From Colwellia sp. 75C3 (lineage in GTDB: Bacteria; Pseudomonadota; Gammaproteobacteria; Enterobacterales; Alteromonadaceae): 64,000 nt of DNA. The stretch's first letter is position 1; every line of letters begins with the position of its first letter. The stretch lies in the NCBI RefSeq assembly GCF_002836255.1, contig NZ_PJAU01000049.1, forward strand, positions 29,578 through 93,577, in the 5' to 3' direction. Of this stretch, positions 45,258-54,170 are shown one piece after another. A program made the translations under genes and the position numbers. Under the pieces are notes generated by a model. That model ran no database searches. It was given only the letters and a program-made list of their open reading frames with translations, and was not told where the DNA came from.

Positions 45258-46343
45258 TTATAAGTTAAAGTCAGCCAGAGTAAGTGATTTTAATGATTCT
45301 TCAGAAAATGATTTTTCTTGGCAAAGGCGAGATGCCTGTTTTTGGATTAGTTTATCAAAACAGTTCCTCACAAAACGTGCATTAGCAAAGTTTTTCTCTT
45401 TGGCTTCTTCTTCGAATTTTATTTTTAGCTTTTCAACTAACGGTTCTTCAATGATATAGTCATTTTTATCAGCTAGGTCATGCATAATCTGAATTAGTTC
45501 AGGTGGACTGAAATCATCAAAATGCAACTCTACACTGAAACGAGATTTGAGACCGGGGTTAGATTCAAGAAAATCATTCATTTCATTTTTGTAGCCAGCC
45601 ACTATAACAACTAAATCATCACGATCATTCTCTAAAGCTGTCAATAATGCTTCCACAACCGCTTTTCCAAAAGAGTCGTCAGATGAGTTTTTATCAAATA
45701 GGGAGTAGGCTTCATCGATAAAAAGCACACCTCCCTTGGCATCCTCCAGAATTTTTTTAACCTGTTTTTCTGTGTGCCCTATATATTGCCCAACCAAGTT
45801 AGCTTTTGTTACTTCTTTAAAGTGCCCCTTTGAAACGACCCCCATCTCTTTAAATAATTTACCTATAATACGTGCAGCCGTTGTTTTTCCAGTTCCTGGA
45901 TTACCAGTAAATACCATATGCTTAGCAACGACAACGGCCTGAAGTCCACACTCTTTACGCTGTTTATTAACTGATATATGATTGTACAAATCACGAACAT
46001 TGTCCTTTATTTTCTGGAGGCCTACTAGGCTATCTAGCCCTCCAAGAATATTTTCACAACAATCTGAATTCAATGTGTCTTCTCGCGAAACATCCGTATT
46101 GTCAAGTGAAGCTATTATATTATTTATTGATTCCTGTTTTCCCGTGTAAGTGATACCTATAGAACTACAAATATATTTTATGTCTTGATAATATACATGT
46201 TCTAAAGCTTCTTGCAGTGAAATTGCGCTTAAAACTGAAGTAATTAGTTCGCTCTTGTTACCTGATTTAGATAATTCAAGTTGTCCTAAAACATTTTGTA
46301 TATCTTCTTTGTATAGTAAACTTAATACACTAGATTCATTCAT
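45258..46343 (-). CDS. CbbX/SpoVK-type AAA+ ATPase with SAP-like N-terminal repeats
   Basis: A 361-residue protein. The first ~85 residues contain two SAP-like helical units: IQNVLGQLELSKSGNKSEL and a weaker one at DIKYICSSIGITYTGKQES. SAP motifs typically bind DNA. From ~105 follows a CbbX/SpoVK AAA+ module: LVGLQKIKDNV, Walker A FTGNPGTGKTTAA, pore-like GQYIGHTEKQVK, Walker B GVLFIDEAYSL, VIVAGYKNEM, then the C-terminal lid (FANARFVRNCFD). The ATPase site is complete. It follows the small unknown gene at 46396-46986 by 52 bp on the same strand. SAP plus CbbX-AAA is an uncommon combination and suggests an ATPase acting on DNA or on a DNA-bound complex. Confidence 0.78.
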   Translation of the reverse strand: MNESSVLSLLYKEDIQNVLGQLELSKSGNKSELITSVLSAISLQEALEHVYYQDIKYICSSIGITYTGKQESINNIIASLDNTDVSREDTLNSDCCENILGGLDSLVGLQKIKDNVRDLYNHISVNKQRKECGLQAVVVAKHMVFTGNPGTGKTTAARIIGKLFKEMGVVSKGHFKEVTKANLVGQYIGHTEKQVKKILEDAKGGVLFIDEAYSLFDKNSSDDSFGKAVVEALLTALENDRDDLVVIVAGYKNEMNDFLESNPGLKSRFSVELHFDDFSPPELIQIMHDLADKNDYIIEEPLVEKLKIKFEEEAKEKNFANARFVRNCFDKLIQKQASRLCQEKSFSEESLKSLTLADFNL

Positions 46344-46395
46344 ATTTTACTTACTCTTTGTTAAGGGTGGTAGTGCTTATCTTACTTGATTTATA

Positions 46396-46986
46396 TTATT
46401 CGTCCGGATGGCATATATCATTCATTATCTTTTCCCAATCTAATTTTTCATAATCCATAGGGCTTCCTACCCCCTCTAATGTGATTGCAGGATGTGCAAA
46501 TCCCCTCCAACAACTGGGTGAGTAATTCTGAGATGGAATTTCCACATAACGCTCCCCTGATTTTATTCTCAAGAAGATCCTATTATCTCTAATAGCGATA
46601 TAAAAATCATGATTGGGGAAGGCATCTAAAAATGTAGCAAGGTTATTTTCATTGCACGGAATCATGCCTATTCTGTTGCTCAAAGTAGCTGTTGAAGGGT
46701 TTTTATCAACGAGACTTATATTGAACCTCACTTCATGTGGGGCCTCATAACTTTTAATTTCAGTGACTTTATATGGAATAAGGAATTCGAAACTTCCGAC
46801 TATGTTTTTGTTGAGGAAATTATTTATTTTTTTTGAAAGTACTTTGCCAGGCTCTAGTAAATCTACTTCTCCGCTTTTTATTGGGTTGAACGAAAAATAT
46901 ACCTCAACTTCACCATATTGTTGTCCTCTATATGCGTAATTGAAAGCAATTGGTATGGATATTCCCTTTATCTTAGTACTTTTCAT
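46396..46986 (-). CDS. Hypothetical protein upstream of SAP-AAA ATPase
   Basis: A 196-residue protein I do not recognise. It is predicted soluble and beta-rich, with no signal peptide, membrane segment or nuclease motif. The ATG has a strong AAGGAGAG site. It is the first gene of a probable two-gene unit with the AAA+ ATPase 52 bp downstream, so it may be the ATPase's substrate or adaptor. A Trp/Cys/Pro-rich stretch (SPSCWRGFAHPAITLEG) near the end is its most distinctive feature. Confidence 0.65.
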   Translation of the reverse strand: MKSTKIKGISIPIAFNYAYRGQQYGEVEVYFSFNPIKSGEVDLLEPGKVLSKKINNFLNKNIVGSFEFLIPYKVTEIKSYEAPHEVRFNISLVDKNPSTATLSNRIGMIPCNENNLATFLDAFPNHDFYIAIRDNRIFLRIKSGERYVEIPSQNYSPSCWRGFAHPAITLEGVGSPMDYEKLDWEKIMNDICHPDE

Positions 46987-47335
46987 AGTAAATACTCTCC
47001 TTGTAATGGGCGCAAATTATCAAAGATGATACTTGCTGATCCTTTGCCCTGATTTAATAACTCGTAGGGGCTTAAATTTAATATTACTGGATTCGTTTAA
47101 TGAATACCATCTCTTCTATTAAAGGGTAGTCCGCTGTAAAATCAGGCTATTCTATCGCCAAAATATTCTAAGAATATTTGGGATATTTCTACTCCATGTA
47201 TAAATTTTTCATTATGAGCATTAGTAATATTGTATAGTGAATGGCATAGCTTAATGTTTTAAGTGCCACTGATTATAGATGTTTTCCACCAAGGTCATCA
47301 ATAATAGCCCACAACCTAACCCTAATAAGAACTAA
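46987..47335. other. Intergenic, no gene recognised
   Basis: About 350 bases between the DUF262 operon terminator and the hypothetical gene. It should contain the promoter of the minus-strand unit starting at 46986, but I cannot place it with confidence. Confidence 0.4.
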
Positions 47336-47375
47336 CTCAACAATACCGGCTTAATTATACGCTGGTATTGTTGAG
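47336..47375. terminator. Strong hairpin terminator after the DUF262 operon
   Basis: A 15-bp stem with one mismatch: CTCAACAATACCGGC (47336-47350), 10-base loop, GCTGGTATTGTTGAG (47361-47375). It lies 17 bp past the DUF262/DUF1524 stop on the minus strand. Confidence 0.75.
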
Positions 47376-47392
47376 TGAAAAACAATCTAATA

Positions 47393-49417
47393 CTATTCAG
47401 CTTTCTCAATCATAGACTCATTAAGTACTTCTAACATTAACTCCTCATGTTCCCGCATTGTTGTATCATTCCAGCTTTCTACATCATCTCCGACCTTACT
47501 GAATATATGAGCAAGCTTTAAGGATTGGATCAAACCTTTACTGTAACTCACTACAAAAGAAGACTTTTTTTCCAGAGGATCTTTATCACTATAAGAAGAG
47601 TTTTCACTTATTGAAATCAAAGACAAGTTACCAAAATTATCGAGTTTGCCAGCTGTCACACTTCCGTTTTTTTTACTCTGCGGACTAACATGCTCAATTG
47701 AGTTCACTGCTCGCATTCTAAATGACGTTGTTTTATTCAAAACAGAAGGTTTGGCACATTGTGTGTTTTCTTCTATGGTTCGATTAAACCATAACTCCCA
47801 TAAGCAATATTCCAACTTATAAAACCAATAACGATGCACATTTGTACCTAATGTAGACTTATCATCATTTTGTAATACACTCTCAATTGAGTTTCCTTTA
47901 AGGAGCTTAGTCGCGTATTGATAATCTATTCTTTCAAATACCCCTAAAAGTTGCTTGGGACTATTTTCTTTAAAGTAGCCACTCACAGTTATAGCTCTTA
48001 TATCTTTAAGTACTTGAGTTAGCCAAGTAGCACGCTGTACCCCGTTCATAGGACTAAAGTGCATCATCGTCTGCAACATGCTGATTGAATTCCAAACATC
48101 GCCTGAAAACTTAATACGAGTACTGTTATCGGGATTGGCCAGACGAGAAGTGACTTCCCAGTTTGCATGCTCACTAGACTCTTCTAATTGACCTTTAATA
48201 ATAAAATTATCAAGTAGTAATCTGCACTCAAATAAGCATTCAATAAACCCCTTTCTTAGTTCATTGTTACTTTTCACTAATAACTTAAACGACTCTATTA
48301 ACTTTTTATCGTCAAGAGATATACCTGTATCCACACTAAGAACTTCACTATTTTTTTCAACAAATACTCTGAGTACATGCAATAAAAAAACAGGGAACGA
48401 AACAGGGCTTTTATACCTAGTTGCTTTTACGAGGTTATTTTGTTTTAACTGAGCATCTAAAAAAGTAGGTTCAAGAATGTCTTTTAACGAAACCTCAGCC
48501 TGAATTTCATCTAAGTCCGATACACTTTCTGTTAATTTTTTTTCTAAAACCTCGAATACCGACAATATCTGAGTATTATCTATTTGAGACAATCCATAGT
48601 CGAACTTGGTCTGTATAGCTCCTGGAATATAACCATCAATATCAGCACATAAATCCCATACTTTACCGTATGCTTTTAATTCTTTAGAAGATAAATTAGT
48701 TAATAAATGAGACTTAAGAATTTCATGTTTTTCAAGCTGGATACCTCTGCTATTCATGGTATCGAAAAAGCGCTCTTTATCTGATTTTGGATGTAATTGA
48801 GTAATTACGAAACTCGCTTTCTTCCAAATGTAGTCACTAAAATTATCTAATACCTCATCCTTATCAGATTCAATGCCATTAAAAAACAATGTGATGGTTT
48901 TACGGGCATTAATCATCGACTCATTGCTTAGCCAGTTATGTTCATCTTTACCGTTGCGTTCTGAATCTATAGAGAGAACAAACTCTTCTAATGCTGTGAT
49001 ATCAGAGTCTCTCCCTGAAAAGCTAAGACGTGGTTTTTCATAGATAGCTAAAAAATTTTTCCAGCGTTCTTTTGTTCTTAAGCCTTTAATTTTCACCAAC
49101 ACAGACGCTATTAGCCATAAAGTGGTTAAGCGCTGCTGACCATCAATGAGTTCAAGGCTCACTAAAGACGCATCACTTTCAATAGTTGTGACTAATGCAC
49201 CAATAAAATATTCATCTGATTTTGGTGATTTATATGCATCCCAAAGGTCAAGTAACAAGCGTTCTACATGCTCTGTTTCCCACGTATACAAACGTTGATA
49301 TATAGGAATTAAAAATGGTGATTTTAATGCCGGCGTTTGTGTGTTTTTTTCACTACCAACAATCAATTCAGGCGTATATTTGAACGTAGTTAGCTCATTA
49401 GGTACTAATTCAAGCAT
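47393..49417 (-). CDS. DUF262-DUF1524 protein (GmrSD/BrxU/SspE-like nuclease)
   Basis: A ~674-residue protein. The N-terminal DUF262 (ParB-like, GmrS) domain has IPIYQRLYTW, FIGALVT and LIDGQQRLTTLWLI, the DGQQR motif linked to nucleotide binding or hydrolysis. NSRGIQLEKHEILKSHL is the family's third motif. The C-terminus has a DUF1524 HNH domain: IEHVSPQ, then LDNFGNLSLIS and NSSYSDKDPLEKK. Together these are the parts of single-chain GmrSD-type IV restriction enzymes that cut modified DNA. I prefer the ATG at 49417, which has a GGAG site at good spacing; ATGs at 49438 and 49423 are alternatives. It overlaps the end of the shorter DUF262 gene, so the two are translationally coupled. Confidence 0.87.
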   Translation of the reverse strand: MLELVPNELTTFKYTPELIVGSEKNTQTPALKSPFLIPIYQRLYTWETEHVERLLLDLWDAYKSPKSDEYFIGALVTTIESDASLVSLELIDGQQRLTTLWLIASVLVKIKGLRTKERWKNFLAIYEKPRLSFSGRDSDITALEEFVLSIDSERNGKDEHNWLSNESMINARKTITLFFNGIESDKDEVLDNFSDYIWKKASFVITQLHPKSDKERFFDTMNSRGIQLEKHEILKSHLLTNLSSKELKAYGKVWDLCADIDGYIPGAIQTKFDYGLSQIDNTQILSVFEVLEKKLTESVSDLDEIQAEVSLKDILEPTFLDAQLKQNNLVKATRYKSPVSFPVFLLHVLRVFVEKNSEVLSVDTGISLDDKKLIESFKLLVKSNNELRKGFIECLFECRLLLDNFIIKGQLEESSEHANWEVTSRLANPDNSTRIKFSGDVWNSISMLQTMMHFSPMNGVQRATWLTQVLKDIRAITVSGYFKENSPKQLLGVFERIDYQYATKLLKGNSIESVLQNDDKSTLGTNVHRYWFYKLEYCLWELWFNRTIEENTQCAKPSVLNKTTSFRMRAVNSIEHVSPQSKKNGSVTAGKLDNFGNLSLISISENSSYSDKDPLEKKSSFVVSYSKGLIQSLKLAHIFSKVGDDVESWNDTTMREHEELMLEVLNESMIEKAE

Positions 49418-51050
49418 CAGCATTCTCCAGTGGTTCATTTTGCAGCGCTAGTAGCATGGTAGAGAGACTACTCGGATAAACGTTTTCTTCATCCTCCTGC
49501 CAATAAAAGCTATCAATATATTTTTTTCGCACGCCTTTAATTTCTTCTTTTGTTAATTTTTGCAGTTTAGGATCTAAGGCACGCGCTTCGACTAATCGAC
49601 ATATCAAAGCTAACACCTGCTTTGAAGTCGGTAACTGAAGTAAATTCGCAAATACGCCGTCATCTAATAACTTTCTTTCAATTGAGGAACGTTTAACCTG
49701 GGTTAATATAATCCGTAAACTGAAAATATATTGATCACTTAATTGCACAAATTCTGGAAAATCGTCATTTTCTCCAAACCTATCTACATAAAATAAGATT
49801 AACGCTTGCCAAGCTTGAATAAGCCGAGGGTAACCTCTGCCTTGTTGGTGTTCTTGTAAACGATGTTTGGCTAGTAAAGTACCTTGTATAGAATCATTCG
49901 ATTCTTTTACTTTTTCTGACTCGCTTGGTTGCACAATATCAGCGGAAAACAATTGCTTATACAACTCGGCATATTTAGCAATAAACATAAAAAATTGTTC
50001 ACCGCCAACTAAAGCTTGGCTTAATTGTAACGGTACTTCTTTTACATCATCAAGAGAATAAGATAGTTTATTAGCGCCATCCAATGTTAGCTCTGTATTA
50101 AAAGTAAAAGGGAACTTCTGTTTTTGATTTGGGTGATAGCAAATTTGCCAGTTTTGATAAAGTAAGGAATTACTTTGAGGGGCTAATTGCACGGATGACA
50201 TTTTTTTTTCTGTTAGTACAGCAAACTCATCTTCAAGTTTTAGGTGGTCAACATGTTTTCCTCGCTGCCTTTGCCTTGCCCTTCCTATAAGTTGCTCTGT
50301 TAAATAATAAGCGACTCGATGACTGTAACAACTATTGAGTTTGAGATTTTCATACTCCTCCCAAATACGAGAGCAACCAATGCCAACTGATGGCTCTGAT
50401 ATTATGCCGCGTAAATGTCGGGCTTTTAATAAATCAAATTCAGATAACCGTTTACCTGCGCTATTCTGGCTATCAAAAAAAGCAAAAGCTTGATCTATCG
50501 AGTTTATAGTGATTACTACAAATTCGCACTTTTCAAATAGATAAGTTAAGTGCTGCTTGCTTGTAGCCCATGTTTTAGTTTTTATATGTGATTTAATCAA
50601 AGCAAAGTTTTTTGCTAATTGTTGCTGTGATTCACGATTAGTAAACGTAGCTCGTAATAAGCTTAGTTTTTTATTTAGAAGCAATTCATCACTAAACCAA
50701 TTATTACTCGTGTTTAGCTCAACTAATGCCATGACTAATAAACACAAAGTAAGAGAACGCTGTTGTCCATCAACTAAGTCAAAATGCACAGCACCATCTT
50801 CATCTGAATTTTGATGGTGTACAATCACTGTACCTAAGAATAGCGGTATGGCTATATCACAAGTATTATCTTCCGCTATAATGGTCAACAAGCCATCAAT
50901 ATCAGTTAGCAGTTGATTTACTTGCTCATTTCTCCAACAGTAACGTCGCTGATAAGGTGGTAGTGTTAAGTTCTTTGCTAATAGTGTTTGTAAGTTAGCT
51001 TTTTCTACATTGACACCTGTATATATCATTTTATTCACTTTTAAATCCAT
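49410..51050 (-). CDS. DUF262-only partner protein
   Basis: A 546-residue protein with a DUF262 domain: LPPYQRRYCWRNEQV, FLGTVIVHHQ, DLVDGQQRSLTLCLLVMAL and NSAGKRLSEFDLLKARHLRG. Its C-terminal ~250 residues are helical and lack an HNH motif, unlike the next gene product. Its stop overlaps the next gene's start by 8 bp. The pair may form a hetero-complex in which this subunit senses or regulates and the DUF1524-bearing subunit cuts. The gene begins 35 bp after the ankyrin gene's stop on the same strand. Confidence 0.83.
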   Translation of the reverse strand: MDLKVNKMIYTGVNVEKANLQTLLAKNLTLPPYQRRYCWRNEQVNQLLTDIDGLLTIIAEDNTCDIAIPLFLGTVIVHHQNSDEDGAVHFDLVDGQQRSLTLCLLVMALVELNTSNNWFSDELLLNKKLSLLRATFTNRESQQQLAKNFALIKSHIKTKTWATSKQHLTYLFEKCEFVVITINSIDQAFAFFDSQNSAGKRLSEFDLLKARHLRGIISEPSVGIGCSRIWEEYENLKLNSCYSHRVAYYLTEQLIGRARQRQRGKHVDHLKLEDEFAVLTEKKMSSVQLAPQSNSLLYQNWQICYHPNQKQKFPFTFNTELTLDGANKLSYSLDDVKEVPLQLSQALVGGEQFFMFIAKYAELYKQLFSADIVQPSESEKVKESNDSIQGTLLAKHRLQEHQQGRGYPRLIQAWQALILFYVDRFGENDDFPEFVQLSDQYIFSLRIILTQVKRSSIERKLLDDGVFANLLQLPTSKQVLALICRLVEARALDPKLQKLTKEEIKGVRKKYIDSFYWQEDEENVYPSSLSTMLLALQNEPLENADA

Positions 51051-51085
51051 GTAAAGTTGACCTTAATATTTGTAGCAAAGTAAAC

Positions 51086-51886
51086 TTAACTGTTAGTTAC
51101 GCTTAACTCACCTTTGTCAGATACTTCATATATATATTGTTGATTAAACAGCTTTAACGCTTCTTGTTGGATCATGACTTTTTCTAAATACTCAACAACG
51201 TCATCATTGGTACTATTTTTACTTACGTTATTACTTTCAATTGCTCGCCCTAATGCTGTCAATCCTCGTCTATCCGTTAATGCTAAATCAGCTTTAAGCT
51301 CGATTAAGTGCTTTATTATTTGAAGGTTTCCCTTCTTTGAACCAAAGCAACCAGCACCTGTCGCTGCAAACATTAAAGCAGTATTACCAGAACTATCTTG
51401 AATGTTTACTGAACGAGATAATAATTGAACAATTTTTTTATTCCATTTACCACTTCGAGTTCTAACCATTTCAATAAGTGCAGTACGACCATATTGAGAT
51501 TGATTGCAAGTATTAGCGTGATAATTCTTAATCAAATGGCTACACATTTCATAATCTAAATTAACAGCAGCACGAGTTAATAATGTATCACCGTTATCAT
51601 TGGTAATGTCATCAAAATTAACATATTCTCGGTTTAAAATTTGGCTAACCTTCTCAATATCACTAGTTCCAATAGCTATAAATACATTATCTGGAAAAGA
51701 TTCTTTTTTGGCCTTTAATTCACCTTCACAAGATGGGCAGCATTCATCAAGACAATTAACACAGCTCAATAAAATATCCCCACACTTTAAACATTTCAGT
51801 TTTTGGGGCCAATCTTCAACATTCTGAGTAAATATGTGTTGATTACAAATATCACATGACTTTCCGTGAGCTACATTTAAACTCAT
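51086..51886 (-). CDS. Zinc-ribbon/ankyrin-repeat protein
   Basis: A 266-residue protein. Residues ~10-55 hold four to five Cys pairs (CDIC, CLKC, CVNC, CCPSC), a double zinc ribbon. From ~85 onward come at least four ankyrin repeats, e.g. NGDTLLTRAAVNLDYEMCSHLI, YGRTALIEMV, SGNTALMFAA and RGLTALGRAIES. It is probably an interaction platform. It is first in line with the two DUF262 genes, so it may be a dedicated accessory of that system; ankyrin plus DUF262 is not a combination I know from described systems. Confidence 0.75.
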   Translation of the reverse strand: MSLNVAHGKSCDICNQHIFTQNVEDWPQKLKCLKCGDILLSCVNCLDECCPSCEGELKAKKESFPDNVFIAIGTSDIEKVSQILNREYVNFDDITNDNGDTLLTRAAVNLDYEMCSHLIKNYHANTCNQSQYGRTALIEMVRTRSGKWNKKIVQLLSRSVNIQDSSGNTALMFAATGAGCFGSKKGNLQIIKHLIELKADLALTDRRGLTALGRAIESNNVSKNSTNDDVVEYLEKVMIQQEALKLFNQQYIYEVSDKGELSVTNS

Positions 51887-52086
51887 AAAAACTTCCTTAT
51901 TATTGTTACTTAATAAACTTTTTGTTCTTTGATAATCTATATTTGTCCATTTCAGCTAAAATAACTAATGATTAAGACACAGATATAAATTACATTTTTA
52001 TTAACAAAATGTAGCATGCAAATTCCATATGTAAAACTTAAACCATTAACTTATAAGATTTAAATCAAAAAATTACGGGAATAAAA

Positions 52087-52373
52087 ATGGCAGCTTTTGA
52101 TGATGACGACCGTTCATACTTAACGTGGGTTAATAACTTTCCCCAAAGCTTTGTGGCTAATGTATTACGAGCACCAAATTCTAATTACTTTGTAATCCAT
52201 AAAACTACCAGTACGGCACTAAAAAAGACTATACCGAGGATAGCTTTACCAGAAATGATTATATAAAGATTGGCACTCATAGTTACCAATAGCTACTAAC
52301 GAGAGCTGAAACAAACACAATAAGAAGCAATCCAATTAAAGACTGCGGTACATGTAAACCAAAGATTAATTAA
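52087..52373 (+). pseudogene. Frameshifted small conserved protein (~90-residue family)
   Basis: A GGGA site and ATG open a 59-codon frame (MAAFDDDDRSYLTWVNNFPQ ... SNYFVIHKT) that stops at 52264-52266. In the -1 frame from ~52246 the sequence continues as FTRNDYIKIGTHSYQ, a stop, then LLTRAET ... IKDCGTCKPKIN and a stop at 52371-52373. From memory this order (D-x-x-YLxWV, GFVxNxxR, YxVxH, YIKxG, CGxC) is that of a ~90-residue module found alone or fused to HNH restriction proteins. One indel and one in-frame stop mark it as decayed. It lies between the divergent ankyrin and methyltransferase genes. Confidence 0.55.
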
Positions 52374-52607
52374 CATGAACAAAAATGAAATGAATAACAC
52401 CGAACACCTAGAAGTGAAAATTAATAGTGTTTAATTTGGTTTAAGCAACCCCACGAAGCAAATTACCGAACGTTTTATATACTTAAGACCTATCAATTTA
52501 TTATAATCCCACATTATTCATGAAAGTAACCCTAATCAATCTTTATTTTCATAACTTTTTTTAGTAAACCCTAGTATCATAATAAAAAAATTCACTCTCT
52601 ATTACTC
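52374..52607. other. Upstream region of the C5-methyltransferase
   Basis: AT-rich, no gene. It should hold the promoter of the methyltransferase at 52608. No clear ribosome-binding site precedes that ATG, so translation may be leaderless or weak. Confidence 0.35.
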
Positions 52608-54170
52608 ATGAATCAACCAATAAAAATAATTGACTTATTTTCCGGACCTGGTGGTTTGGGAGAAGGCTTTACATCACTAAAAAACACTGATGGAAGCTCT
52701 CCTTTTCAAATCGGAATATCCATAGAAAAAGAGCCCAGTGCGTATCGCACACTTAAATTAAGAGCTTTCTTTAGACAATTCAATGGTGATGCCCCTAAAG
52801 AATATTACGATTTCCTCAAAGGTGAGTTGGGGAAAACACCTGAAGAGCAATTATATAAAATCCCAAAATTTTCTACGCAAGTAGCAATGGCCGAACAAGA
52901 AGCTCAAAATTTAGAGTTGGGTAAAGATAATCAAATTATCAATAAAAAAATTATCGAAGCTATCGGCGAAGAAGAGTGCATTTTAATTGGAGGACCTCCC
53001 TGTCAAGCATACTCTTTAGCTGGAAATAGAAGTAATAAAGATTATGATCCTACGTTAGACCCTAGAAACTTTCTTTATAAAGAATATTTAAAGGTTATTG
53101 CACAGTTTCAACCTGCCGTTTTTGTGATGGAAAATGTTAAAGGAATGCTTTCAGCAAAGGTAAATGGTGTATCCATTTATGAAACAATTTTTACTGATTT
53201 ACATAACCCCTGTAAATCAGTAAACACAGAACCCCAAACAAACAGACAAAAGCATAACTACAAAGTTTTATCCTTAGTTGTACCCGAAAATGAAGATAAA
53301 GCGCTAAACCCAAGAGATTTTATTGTTTATAGTGAGCAGTACGGTATCCCCCAAAGACGGCATCGAGTAATTCTTTTAGGTGTTAGAGAAGACATTTATC
53401 CAAACGTAGGTAGTATTGGTCTTACTAAAAGTGAGCACCAAGCTACAGTTATGGATGTGATCTTTGATTTACCTAAATTAAGAAGTGGTTTATCAAAAAT
53501 TCAAAATACCAAGGAAAATTGGGTTCATAACATTCAAAATGATGCTAAGAAAAGCATAGTATCTTTAAATGCTATTAAGCAATTAGAAATTGCCAATTCA
53601 ATAAAGTCTGTAATACAAAAAATCCAAGAACCAAGTGATAAACAGGGTCAAGTATTTGCGTTAAAGAGAACCTCAGATATTGAAAATGATGAATTTAAAA
53701 ATTGGTTTTATGATAAAAGTCTTGGTAAATATATTACTAACCATGAAACCAGAGGTCATTTAACTGCTGACTTACAAAGATACTTATTTTGTAGTATTTG
53801 GGGTAGCGTAAGTAAAGAATTCAACTGGGCCTCACGCAGTCCTAAATCCAAAGATTATCCTGAATATCTCATTCCGAAACACAAAAACTTTAAAAGTGGT
53901 AAATTTGCAGATAGATTCCGAGTACAACCTTGGGATATACCTGCTACCACAATTACTTGTCATATTTCAAAAGATGGACACTACTACATCCACCCAGACC
54001 CATTGCAATGCAGAAGCCTAACGGTGAGAGAAGCGGCTAGAATACAAACATTTCCAGACAATTATTTTTTCGTAGGAAATAGAACGGAACAATATGTACA
54101 AGTTGGTAATGCAGTACCTCCATTGTTAGCTAAAAAAATAGCTAACAATGTACTATCTATACTTCGTTAG
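52608..54170 (+). CDS. DNA (cytosine-5-)-methyltransferase
   Basis: A 520-residue type II C5-methyltransferase. Motif I is [15 protein letters not shown], motif [14 protein letters not shown] (catalytic Cys in PCQ), motif [12 protein letters not shown], motif [18 protein letters not shown], and motifs [19 protein letters not shown] and [12 protein letters not shown]. All catalytic parts are present. The target-recognition region lies between VIII and IX. The last 4 bp overlap the AIPR gene's end, so it converges on the Z1/ATPase operon. C5-methyltransferases are regular members of the MORC-like ATPase/Z1 restriction neighbourhoods and probably protect the host site. The recognition sequence cannot be read from the sequence. 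Confidence 0.95.
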   Translation: MNQPIKIIDLFSGPGGLGEGFTSLKNTDGSSPFQIGISIEKEPSAYRTLKLRAFFRQFNGDAPKEYYDFLKGELGKTPEEQLYKIPKFSTQVAMAEQEAQNLELGKDNQIINKKIIEAIGEEECILIGGPPCQAYSLAGNRSNKDYDPTLDPRNFLYKEYLKVIAQFQPAVFVMENVKGMLSAKVNGVSIYETIFTDLHNPCKSVNTEPQTNRQKHNYKVLSLVVPENEDKALNPRDFIVYSEQYGIPQRRHRVILLGVREDIYPNVGSIGLTKSEHQATVMDVIFDLPKLRSGLSKIQNTKENWVHNIQNDAKKSIVSLNAIKQLEIANSIKSVIQKIQEPSDKQGQVFALKRTSDIENDEFKNWFYDKSLGKYITNHETRGHLTADLQRYLFCSIWGSVSKEFNWASRSPKSKDYPEYLIPKHKNFKSGKFADRFRVQPWDIPATTITCHISKDGHYYIHPDPLQCRSLTVREAARIQTFPDNYFFVGNRTEQYVQVGNAVPPLLAKKIANNVLSILR

